Below, in pieces: positions 1 to 5,487 of a stretch of DNA of 10,344 nucleotides; position 1 is the stretch's first letter; each line of letters starts with the position of its first letter. The position numbers and the translations under genes were made by a program. The stretch lies in NCBI GenBank assembly GCA_964453155.1, contig CAYVQU010000180.1:1-10344 (forward strand). Reading direction: 5' to 3'. Below the pieces are notes generated by a model. That model was given only the letters and a program-made list of their open reading frames with translations, searched no databases and was not told where the DNA came from. Source of the DNA: CAYVQU01 sp964453155. Its GTDB lineage: Bacteria; Chloroflexota; Anaerolineae; Anaerolineales; UBA11858.

Positions 1-48
1 TTAGCTCTTATTCAACAGTGGTGTAACTAACCACACTATTATGTTCTG

Positions 49-528
49 CTACCCATCTTCAAATGGAACTTCCAAATACTGAAAAAGCCGCCGCAAAACG
101 CGTTTCGGGCGCGTGACCAAATCTTCGTAGCGAATTAAGTGCCACCGTTTCGGGCGGTGAAAATATTGCCGGTACACCAACTGCCAGCGGCGCAGGAGGC
201 CGACATCGACCCCTCTCAGTTTTTTTCCAGGGAACCAAAAATTATAGGCAAATTTGATCTCCAAAGCTGAGAGATACGAATCCCGTGGATCACGCGCCAA
301 CCAGATGAATTTATCGAATCGTTTGTACAAAGATTTATTCTCAAACATGAAGAAAACGTCTAAAGGTTTCACACATACATTTCCAGACGGTTCATAACCG
401 GACAGAATGGGAGGCAAAACGAGCAAGGAATTAGCATCGCTATAAGATCGAATTTGCGAGTGCTCGTTGAGAATATGCTGCAGTAAAGTGCTGCCACTGC
501 GTTGGTGATAACCAATAAGTATTTTCAT
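49..528 (-). CDS. Sulfotransferase-family protein, short at the C-terminus
   Basis: This protein probably belongs to the PAPS-dependent sulfotransferase family, which moves a sulfuryl group from 3'-phosphoadenylyl sulfate to a hydroxyl or amino acceptor; the acceptor cannot be told from sequence. Residues 6-16 (GYHQRSGSTLL) match the 5'-phosphosulfate-binding loop. Residues 75-90 (IWLARDPRDSYLSALE) match the 3'-phosphate-binding segment with its RDPRD core. RYEDL at 133-137 is the usual later family motif. The ATG at 528 follows an AGAGGG ribosome site with about 6 bases of spacing. At 159 residues it is well short of the usual 250-300: it stops at TAG (49-51) just after the RYEDL helix, so the C-terminal part is missing. 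Reading through the TAG adds only 15 residues before TAA at 1-3. It follows the NadE-like gene on the same strand after 124 bases. The family call is fairly sure; whether the protein is active is not. Confidence 0.75.
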   Translation of the reverse strand: MKILIGYHQRSGSTLLQHILNEHSQIRSYSDANSLLVLPPILSGYEPSGNVCVKPLDVFFMFENKSLYKRFDKFIWLARDPRDSYLSALEIKFAYNFWFPGKKLRGVDVGLLRRWQLVYRQYFHRPKRWHLIRYEDLVTRPKRVLRRLFQYLEVPFEDG

Positions 529-652
529 CTGAGGCCCTCTATAAACCTATCTTCGATACGTTTATTTGGGATTTTCGTTTCCATTTCGGACTTACAAATA
601 TTTTACCCAAAACCCATTTAGATTCAACCTAGTTCGATTCTCTCTGGCCTCA

Positions 653-1555
653 TTATTCAAGGGTATAGGGAGCCTCCCGCATAAAACGCGATTCATCATA
701 AACCGTTTTGATATGCTGAAAAAGTTCGCGGCCAAATTTCTCGACTAAGGCTTCATGCGAAGCGCCATTTTCCAACCCCCACAAAATTTGGTCTGCAATT
801 AGAAAAGAACCCAAGAGTTCTTCTTTATTATTCACCCCGGGAATAATATCTGGGTCAGCCGGTTTTTGCCGGATTTTCACAGGAACACCTAGATATTCAG
901 CTAAAACTTCCACCTGACTGCGGAAGAGATGGATCACGGGCATCACATCCGCACATTGATCACAGCCCCATTGGGCGAAGGTACCCGTCAATAATTCAGT
1001 TTTGTTAGCCGCCCCCACGACCATCAAATTATGAATATTGGCATAGTGGTAAATCTTCACCATCCGCAGGCGGTGTTTGATCATCCCATAGGCGTTTCCC
1101 TTGGCAACCAAAGAATTGGGTTTGGGACTAAAGCGAGCAGCCAATACATTTTCCGCCGTCAAATTTTCTACCTTTTTGCCAACTTGAACCAGAATTTCTT
1201 TGAGCTTTCGTCCGGGTGCAAATCGCAGTGGCAACAGGTCATAAACCCCGAGAGATTCTAAAGTTGGAGAAATATCTTCGCACTGGAAAATAAGCCCTAA
1301 ATTTGCCGCTATTTTGGCTGCATCTTGGCGATGGTGGCTTTTGCTATCTCTGTCGGGTAAATTGAGCGCATGGATTTGGTCACGGTCAAAAGCACGCGCT
1401 AATAAATAGGCCACCGCAGAGGAATCTAGACCCCCACTCAAACCAATGACGACTCCCGCACGCTGCAATTTTTGAAAACGTGCGGTCAACAATCGGATGA
1501 TCTCCACCTCAGCTGCAGCGGGATCAAAACCGATGGGGGTGTTTTGAAGTTTCAT
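653..1555 (-). CDS. NAD synthetase (NadE)-family ATP-dependent amidating enzyme, divergent
   Basis: This is an N-type ATP pyrophosphatase of the NadE family. Canonical NadE adenylates deamido-NAD+ and amidates it with ammonia in the last step of NAD synthesis. SGGLDSS (40-46) is the PP-loop that binds ATP. GAANKTELLTGTF (181-193) corresponds to the family's G-[TS]-x-N-[KR]-[ST]-E segment, and KPADPDIIPG (231-240) to the KPPSADLWPGQ-like segment. At 300 residues it is slightly longer than the roughly 275-residue ammonia-dependent enzymes and has no glutaminase domain. Several points are unusual: about 35 extra residues lie between roughly 100 and 150; the usual NxQAR-x-RM helix reads MIKHRLRM (158-165); and WGCDQCADVMP (196-206) introduces a CxxC pair (C198, C201) where NadE normally has a YGDGGAD-like stretch. 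It could be a true NadE or a paralogue acting on another acid substrate. No strong ribosome site is visible before the ATG. Confidence 0.75.
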   Translation of the reverse strand: MKLQNTPIGFDPAAAEVEIIRLLTARFQKLQRAGVVIGLSGGLDSSAVAYLLARAFDRDQIHALNLPDRDSKSHHRQDAAKIAANLGLIFQCEDISPTLESLGVYDLLPLRFAPGRKLKEILVQVGKKVENLTAENVLAARFSPKPNSLVAKGNAYGMIKHRLRMVKIYHYANIHNLMVVGAANKTELLTGTFAQWGCDQCADVMPVIHLFRSQVEVLAEYLGVPVKIRQKPADPDIIPGVNNKEELLGSFLIADQILWGLENGASHEALVEKFGRELFQHIKTVYDESRFMREAPYTLE

Positions 1556-1825
1556 ATTTCTAGGCGCGGCGCAAACTTAAGCTAGATCAAAATCCAACGT
1601 TTAATGGCACAAAAAATGCATACAGAATCAGAAAACCGAGACTAGTGAGACTTAAGGACAACATCTCTCGTCAAAAAGCTCACATAGAGTGGTAATTCGA
1701 TTATACTATGGATAATTTATTAATAGAACACGTGTACTAAAAAATAGGATTTTGTGCTACAATGAGGGCAAATCCTTATATTGAATGAACATTTAGCCTT
1801 GGCCCATGCCAAGGGGAGGTTTATT
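1556..1825. other. Divergent intergenic region
   Basis: This 270-base, AT-rich stretch separates the minus-strand NadE-like gene from the plus-strand membrane-protein gene. A plus-strand extended -10 is listed separately. On the minus strand, TATAAT (read from 1705 to 1700) could be a -10 for the NadE-like gene, but it lies about 145 bases from the start codon and has no convincing -35. An 8-base palindrome, ACACGTGT, lies at 1728-1735. I see no RNA gene and no convincing small coding sequence. Confidence 0.4.
1755..1763 (+). promoter_or_regulatory. Extended -10 promoter for the 1826-3678 genes
   Basis: TGCTACAAT combines a TG-N extension with a near-consensus TACAAT -10 box (1758-1763). No good -35 hexamer lies 16-18 bases upstream, as is usual for extended -10 promoters. 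Transcription would begin near 1770, leaving a leader of about 55 bases that carries the strong GGGGAGG ribosome site. The same TGC + TAtAAT arrangement recurs before the gene at 6119. Confidence 0.5.
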
Positions 1826-2290
1826 ATGGAAAATTTTTCAGCCTGGATCAGCCCAGCAATTTGGGGAATGGTGGTCCTAAACTATGCATTTTGTTTTGTA
1901 TTAGGCCGTGAAATCGCCAAAGATCGCGGCTATCCGGAGGAAAAAAGTCTGGTTTTAGGGATCCTGGGTCCCATCAGTTTAGTCCGGTTTGGCCTTGAAA
2001 TGCTCACCAGCACCGATTTACGGGAGGCTTTACCACTCGGTTTCACCCAGCAACCCCAAGACCAGCCCCCGATGCAACCCAGCACGGACGAGTATATCAA
2101 CCATCCCCGGTTCCCAGAGATACTCAACCTCGCCTCCCAAGATGAAGCTACCGCCATTGCCTTAATCGATCAGGAGTGGGAGAATAATCCCAACGGAACC
2201 ATCGACCAATGGATCGAAACCGCGCTTCAAAATTTCGCTAACGACCAAAAAGACCACCAATTCCAATATTCGGTCGCGCAATACGATTGA
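1826..2290 (+). CDS. Small membrane protein of unknown function
   Basis: I do not recognise this 154-residue protein. Residues about 11-27 (AIWGMVVLNYAFCFVLG) form a hydrophobic segment. A second, weaker one lies at about 42-56 (LVLGILGPISLVRFG), separated by a charged loop rich in Arg, Lys and Glu. The remaining 95 residues look soluble, with a proline/glutamine-rich linker (TQQPQDQPPMQP) and then an acidic helical tail ending in SVAQYD. The likely picture is an N-terminal two-helix membrane hairpin with a cytosolic domain. The frame is open upstream to a TTG at 1781, but ATG 1826 is preferred because GGGGAGG (1813-1819) sits 6 bases before it. The next gene starts 10 bases after the TGA, so the two are probably co-transcribed. 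Confidence 0.75.
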   Translation: MENFSAWISPAIWGMVVLNYAFCFVLGREIAKDRGYPEEKSLVLGILGPISLVRFGLEMLTSTDLREALPLGFTQQPQDQPPMQPSTDEYINHPRFPEILNLASQDEATAIALIDQEWENNPNGTIDQWIETALQNFANDQKDHQFQYSVAQYD

Positions 2291-2300
2291 GAATCAAAAT

Positions 2301-2705
2301 ATGGAACCAACCATCACAGCAGAAATCGTTGAACTCCACCAGTTTTTCCAGGATTGGTTTAATGGCGTTTTAGAAAACCAACCCGAAAATTTTTCTCGAT
2401 TGGATACTGCCCTGGCCCCGGAATTCAAGATGATCACCCCGGGTAGTGCGTTGATTGAGAGGGCGCCGCTCGTAACAGGATTGCAAGCGGCGCATAATAC
2501 CCGCAATGGGATGCGGATTTGGATTAAGAATGTGATCCTCCAACACCAAATCGGAGACATCTTCATCGCCACCTATGAGGAATGGCAAGAAATTGAAGGC
2601 CAGGTATCAGCCCGATTAAGCAGCGCTACCTTCAAAATCCAGGCAGACGCGCCAAATGGAATTGAGTGGGTCCATCTCCATGAAACCTGGATAGATATCA
2701 AATAG
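2301..2705 (+). CDS. NTF2-like (SnoaL/DUF4440-type) small protein
   Basis: This 134-residue protein has the look of the NTF2-like cone fold used by SnoaL-type and DUF4440 proteins. An N-terminal helix (EIVELHQFFQDWFNGVL) is followed by a conserved-looking 'LDTALAPEFKMITPGSALIER' region, then alternating strands ending in VHLHETWIDIK. Family members bind small hydrophobic or polar ligands or act as simple isomerases or hydrolases; the substrate cannot be inferred here. It begins 10 bases after the membrane-protein gene and lacks a strong ribosome site of its own, so translation is probably helped by the upstream gene. There is no signal peptide or membrane segment, so it should be cytoplasmic. 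The fold call is moderate and the function unknown. Confidence 0.65.
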   Translation: MEPTITAEIVELHQFFQDWFNGVLENQPENFSRLDTALAPEFKMITPGSALIERAPLVTGLQAAHNTRNGMRIWIKNVILQHQIGDIFIATYEEWQEIEGQVSARLSSATFKIQADAPNGIEWVHLHETWIDIK

Positions 2706-2738
2706 CCAATATCACTCACCAAATTTGACTATTTTGAG

Positions 2739-2744
2739 TACAAT
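2739..2744 (+). promoter_or_regulatory. Possible -10 box before the MBL-fold gene
   Basis: TACAAT lies 22 bases before ATG 2767, in the 61-base gap after the NTF2-like gene. A TTGACT hexamer at 2725-2730 resembles a -35 box but is only 8 bases away, too close to act with it. A weak internal promoter is possible; read-through from the upstream promoter is equally likely. Confidence 0.25.
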
Positions 2745-2766
2745 ACGCGCATATTCTTGATTTGGA

Positions 2767-3678
2767 ATGATTATGCGCGTTCCCAATGTTAACACCCTCG
2801 ACCTAAATTTTCACGGCGTCCCGACTTCGATCGGAGTTTTTCTCATCCCCCATGATAACGGCGGGATTCTCATCGAATGCGGCCCGGGGTCAACCATCCC
2901 GGCATTAACCACCGCACTCGCCACCCACAATCTGACACCTGCCCAGATCACAGACGTTTTTGTCACCCACATCCACCTCGACCACGCTGGGGCGGCGGGC
3001 TGGTGGGCCCACCAGGGAGCAAACATTCACGTCCATGAAGTTGGCGCGCCCCATTTGCTCAATCCTGAAAAATTGATTGCCAGCGCCACCCGGATTTATG
3101 GCGATCAAATGGATACCTTATGGGGTGAATTCTTACCGGTCTCTAAAGAAAATATTAACCTCCTTACTGATGGAGACGAAATCCAGGTCGAAGATTTGAT
3201 GATCAAGGCCCTCGACACCCCCGGTCACGCCCGGCATCATATGTCTTATATCTTCAACGGGGTTTGCTTCACGGGCGATGTCGCTGGCTGCCGTCTGCCA
3301 GGGATCAGAGCCATCCGCTTGCCCTCCGTCCCCCCTGAATTCCACATCCAATCCTGGCGCGAAACCATCCAAAAACTCCAGCGGGAAGAGATCCAGTTCA
3401 TCGCTCCGACTCATTTTGGCCTTCACCCCGATCCCGACTGGCACCTCTCCGCCCTGGCCCAACGCCTCACCGAAATCGAAGCTTGGATACGCGCCAAATT
3501 ACCTCACATACCAGACCGTGAGACCTTACGACGAAAATATGCCAATTGGGTCACTCAACAAGACCAAGCCTCGGGCGTTCCCACCGATTTGATTGCCGCT
3601 TACGATATCGCCATCTCATCTGAAATGTCTGCCGATGGCATTTGGCGTTACTGGCATAAATTTGGAGCAAAAAACTGA
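2767..3678 (+). CDS. Metallo-beta-lactamase-fold hydrolase
   Basis: This 303-residue protein carries the full metal-binding signature of the MBL superfamily: THIHLDHAG with H68, H70, D72 and H73, then H154 in TPGH, D171 in FTGD, and H216 in PTHFG. These residues hold two metal ions (usually zinc or iron) that activate water for hydrolysis. The N-terminal NFHGVPTSIGVFLI and GGILIECGPGST strands are typical of the subgroup related to glyoxalase II and lactonases. The C-terminal 75 residues (about 228-303) form a helical extension with no motif I know; the actual substrate is unknown. No signal peptide is present. ATG 2767 is used, although ATG 2773 in the same frame is possible and neither has a strong ribosome site. 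The gene is the last before a strong terminator. Confidence 0.9.
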   Translation: MIMRVPNVNTLDLNFHGVPTSIGVFLIPHDNGGILIECGPGSTIPALTTALATHNLTPAQITDVFVTHIHLDHAGAAGWWAHQGANIHVHEVGAPHLLNPEKLIASATRIYGDQMDTLWGEFLPVSKENINLLTDGDEIQVEDLMIKALDTPGHARHHMSYIFNGVCFTGDVAGCRLPGIRAIRLPSVPPEFHIQSWRETIQKLQREEIQFIAPTHFGLHPDPDWHLSALAQRLTEIEAWIRAKLPHIPDRETLRRKYANWVTQQDQASGVPTDLIAAYDIAISSEMSADGIWRYWHKFGAKN

Positions 3679-3702
3679 TCCGATTGTTTATTGCAAAATT
3701 TT

Positions 3703-3739
3703 GACCCCGGTTATTTGACAATAGCCGGGGTCTTTTTTT
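3703..3739 (+). terminator. Intrinsic terminator after the MBL-fold gene
   Basis: GACCCCGGTTATT (3703-3715) pairs with AATAGCCGGGGTC (3720-3732) across a 4-base TGAC loop. That is a 13-bp stem with one G-U pair, followed at once by seven T (3733-3739). It starts 25 bases after the MBL stop codon and closes the plus-strand unit that begins near 1770. Confidence 0.92.
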
Positions 3740-3784
3740 CAGAACATGAGTTCTAGATTAATGTCTCGCCTCACAAGTTAATAT

Positions 3785-3819
3785 TATGATATTATTGATA
3801 AATATTGTTATATTTATCA
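3785..3819 (+). promoter_or_regulatory. Promoter -10 and overlapping operator-like inverted repeat
   Basis: TATGAT (3785-3790) is a plausible -10 box. Five bases downstream lies a perfect inverted repeat: TGATAAATAT (3796-3805), spacer TGTT, ATATTTATCA (3810-3819). Its place over the expected transcription start and only 3 bases before the GGAGG ribosome site (3823-3827) is that of a repressor operator. AT-rich dyads of this kind are common for winged-helix regulators such as ArsR or MarR types, but no regulator gene is in the window. In RNA the repeat could also fold into a weak hairpin. Confidence 0.55.
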
Positions 3820-3834
3820 TTTGGAGGTGAAATG

Positions 3835-4269
3835 ATGAAATATCAGGTTGAAGTTGACTTGGACCTGCCCCGGGAAAGGGTCATCGAACTTTTTGATAGT
3901 GCTGAAAATTTATTCAAGTGGCAGCCGGGATTAACCAATGTCGAGCATGTGAGTGGTGATCCCGGTCAGGCTGGGGCGAAAACAAAACTCTCATACGATA
4001 CCAACGGACGCAAAATGGAAATGGTCGAAACGATCATTGAGCAAAATTTTCCTGAGACCTTCTCCAGTACTTATGATGCCAAAGGGGTTCATAACATCAT
4101 TGAAAATCATTTTATTGAAGATGGTACGGATAAAACCCGGTGGGTGATGGATTCGGAATTTCAATTCAGTGGCTTCATGAAAATCATGGCTTTCTTTATG
4201 AAAGGGGCGTTCCCAAAACAAACCTTAGAGAGCATGAATAGCTTCAAAAATTTTGCAGAAGGCGCATAA
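3835..4269 (+). CDS. SRPBCC (START/Bet v1-like) family protein
   Basis: This 144-residue protein resembles SRPBCC (polyketide cyclase/START-like) proteins, whose helix-grip fold encloses a hydrophobic ligand pocket. The opening strand and helix, KYQVEVDLDLPRERVIELFDSAENLFKW, fit the family's start. A middle block of strands (GAKTKLSYDTNGRKMEMVETII) follows, and the end has the long amphipathic helix (KQTLESMNSFKNFAEG). The stretch at about 113-128 (FMKIMAFFMKGAFP) matches the region where family members often read 'm..l...f'. ATG 3835 is preferred because GGAGG at 3823-3827 lies 7 bases before it; ATG 3832 would add one Met. The gene stands alone between a terminator and a structured intergenic region, behind its own operator-like repeat, so it is probably regulated by itself. 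The ligand is unknown. Confidence 0.8.
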   Translation: MKYQVEVDLDLPRERVIELFDSAENLFKWQPGLTNVEHVSGDPGQAGAKTKLSYDTNGRKMEMVETIIEQNFPETFSSTYDAKGVHNIIENHFIEDGTDKTRWVMDSEFQFSGFMKIMAFFMKGAFPKQTLESMNSFKNFAEGA

Positions 4270-4293
4270 AATTTTTACCGCCGAGAACGCTAG

Positions 4294-4366
4294 GCGTACA
4301 AAGCCCGTACGCAGAGATCTCAAAAAAGTTTTGAATTATCTTCGCGCTTTTTGTGATCTCTGACGT
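4294..4366. repeat. Structured intergenic palindrome
   Basis: Two overlapping inverted repeats lie between the SRPBCC gene and the broken YCII gene. GCGTAC (4294-4299) pairs with GTACGC (4307-4312) across 7 bases. CAGAGATCTCAAAAA (4312-4326) pairs with TTTTTGTGATCTCTG (4348-4362) over 15 positions with one mismatch, and ACG/CGT (4309-4311, 4364-4366) extends it past a bulged A. The two hairpins share bases and so exclude each other. The flanks TTTTTACC and GTTAAAAAAT are also roughly complementary. This resembles the dispersed 'CGCAGAGA' palindromes of some environmental bacterial genomes. The final T-run is internal to the repeat, so it is not a clean terminator. Confidence 0.55.
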
Positions 4367-4404
4367 TAAAAAATGTAATAGTAGCAACCCAATAAGGAAA
4401 AATA

Positions 4405-4717
4405 ATGGCTCAATACGTGATCGTTTATCTCGGCGGTGACCAACCGTCTAACCCGGAAGAAAGTCAACAACATTTTGCCAAATATCAGGGATGATTGAAT
4501 TCTCTCGGCGCGGCGGCCATCAGCCCCGCCAATCCTTTTTAAGGATACTCATACTGTAAAACCTGATGGATCGGTTAGTTCCGGCAGTTCCACCGCGATG
4601 TCCGGTTACACCATTCTTGAAGCTGCATCAATGGAGGCCGCGTTGGAAATCACGAAAGCCTGTCCATTCCTTGAGATCAACGGAACATTAGAAGTTTCCG
4701 AATTAATCAAGATGTAA
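4405..4717 (+). pseudogene. YCII-family protein, broken by in-frame TGA and a frameshift
   Basis: Reading from ATG 4405 (AAGGA ribosome site at 4394-4398) gives MAQYVIVYLGGDQPSNPEES, typical of the YCII-related (YciI-like, dimeric alpha/beta barrel) family. The frame hits TGA at 4492-4494 in KYQG-stop-LNSLG, where relatives as I recall them carry Trp (for example W-x-x-W-L-G-x-LG). It continues through PANPF and is then shifted at a five-T run (4536-4540). Dropping one T restores KDTHTVKPDGS, then SGYTILEAASMEAALEI, CPFLEINGTLEVSELIKM and TAA at 4715-4717. The rebuilt product is about 103 residues, near family length. Two separate lesions favour a pseudogene, although sequencing error at the T run is possible. 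The similarity across the breaks shows the damage is recent. Confidence 0.8.
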
Positions 4718-4770
4718 GCGTTGAGCGGTTTTCACCCTACATTTAGCGAACGATATAACCGCACAACCTT

Positions 4771-4823
4771 AGCAAATTAGAGTTTCAATTTGGATATTGC
4801 GTGAATGAAAACCTTAATTTGCT
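4771..4823 (+). promoter_or_regulatory. Long imperfect leader hairpin before the VOC gene
   Basis: AGCAAATTA (4771-4779) is the exact complement of TAATTTGCT (4815-4823). Pairing continues inward with a G-U pair and then GTTT (4782-4785) with AAAC (4809-4812) after one mismatch, plus a few weaker A-T pairs. The foot ends 14 bases before the GGAGG site of the VOC gene. No T-run follows, so it is not an ordinary terminator. It could stabilise the leader, bind a regulator as DNA, or be chance in AT-rich sequence. Confidence 0.35.
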
Positions 4824-4849
4824 TTATCAAAACAGACGGAGGATAATAC

Positions 4850-5245
4850 ATGCCCATTACTCATGTCGGAACTTTATCGATATTTGTCAGCGATCAGCAC
4901 CGCGCTAAGGATTTTTACGTTAACAAGTTGGGGTTCGACCTGCGTACCGATGCAGAACTTTACCCTGGCGCAACCGCCCGGTGGATCGCAGTCGCCCCCA
5001 AAGGGGCTGAAACTGAGATCATTCTCTATCTCCCCGATGAGAATTGGGCCCATTACAAGGGTGTGGTTGGCAAATCTCAAGCCCTCACCCTGGCGGTCAA
5101 TGATATTCAAAGCTTGTGTGCGGAGCTTAAGGCCAAAGGGGTTGAATTTGTCCAAGAACCAGATGTCCAACCTTGGGGTACATTTGCTACTTTTAAGGAT
5201 TCCGAAGGGAATCACATTTTAATTGTGGAACAACCCCAAGGATAA
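4850..5245 (+). CDS. VOC-family (glyoxalase/bleomycin-resistance/dioxygenase fold) protein
   Basis: This 131-residue protein is a single-chain VOC (vicinal oxygen chelate) protein with two beta-alpha-beta-beta-beta modules. The first opens with THVGTLSIFVSDQHRAKDFYVNKLGFDL (about 4-31), with H5 at the usual first metal-ligand position. The second begins ALTLAVNDIQSLCAELKAKGVEF and ends GTFATFKDSEGNHILIVEQ, with E127 near the usual last ligand. VOC members include glyoxalase I, ring-cleaving dioxygenases and antibiotic-binding proteins; which applies cannot be told. GGAGG (4838-4842) lies 7 bases before the ATG, a strong start. It heads a compact unit: the DUF1858-like gene begins 2 bases after its stop and that gene overlaps the thioredoxin-like gene. 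Confidence 0.88.
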   Translation: MPITHVGTLSIFVSDQHRAKDFYVNKLGFDLRTDAELYPGATARWIAVAPKGAETEIILYLPDENWAHYKGVVGKSQALTLAVNDIQSLCAELKAKGVEFVQEPDVQPWGTFATFKDSEGNHILIVEQPQG

Positions 5246-5247
5246 TC

Positions 5248-5487
5248 ATGGAAATAACCAAGGATACCCGCGTTTCCGATATTTTAGATAAATATGGTGA
5301 TATTGCTGATGTGATGGAAGTTCTTGGTGTAAAACGGGTGAGCCGATATTCGTTTCGGCGGATGTTGACGAAGGTTATCACAGTTGAACGGGCGGCGTTC
5401 GTGCATCGAGTACCTCTAGATGAATTTCTCGAAAAGTTGCATCAGGCAATTGAAATGCAAACACAAAAAAATCGAACTGGATCATGA
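5248..5487 (+). CDS. DUF1858/ScdA_N-like small protein
   Basis: This 79-residue protein resembles the DUF1858 or ScdA N-terminal type of domain. ITKDTRVSDILDKYGDIADVMEVLGV (about 3-28) matches the family pattern of 'I-x-x-D-x-x-V-x-x-I-L-x-x-Y' followed by a helix and a G-[VIL] turn. AAFVHRVPLDEFLEKLHQAI (about 49-68) matches the closing two helices. Family members commonly have Cys around the turn where this one reads GVKRVSRYSF, so this copy has no cysteine and should not bind metal or form a disulfide there. AAGGA (5238-5242) inside the end of the VOC gene supports ATG 5248. Its TGA overlaps the ATG of the next gene (ATGA at 5484-5487), a sign of coupled translation. Confidence 0.7.
   Translation: MEITKDTRVSDILDKYGDIADVMEVLGVKRVSRYSFRRMLTKVITVERAAFVHRVPLDEFLEKLHQAIEMQTQKNRTGS

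Noticed and set aside
530..652. TGAGGCC (530-536) and GGCCTCA (646-652) exactly bracket the gap between the sulfotransferase and NadE-like genes.
   Set aside because: Only 7 bp with 109 bases between the arms; no extension of the pairing, so chance is likely.
566..748. Open frame of 60 codons on the plus strand.
   Set aside because: It overlaps the end of the NadE-like gene on the other strand, has no ribosome site and no recognisable protein features.
4495..4530. GC-rich hairpin after the TGA of the YCII gene (GGCGG at 4512-4516 with CCGCC at 4526-4530), which might be read as a second SECIS element.
   Set aside because: The loop begins CC, with no G in its first two bases, the TGA aligns with a Trp rather than a Cys position, and the gene has a frameshift further on.
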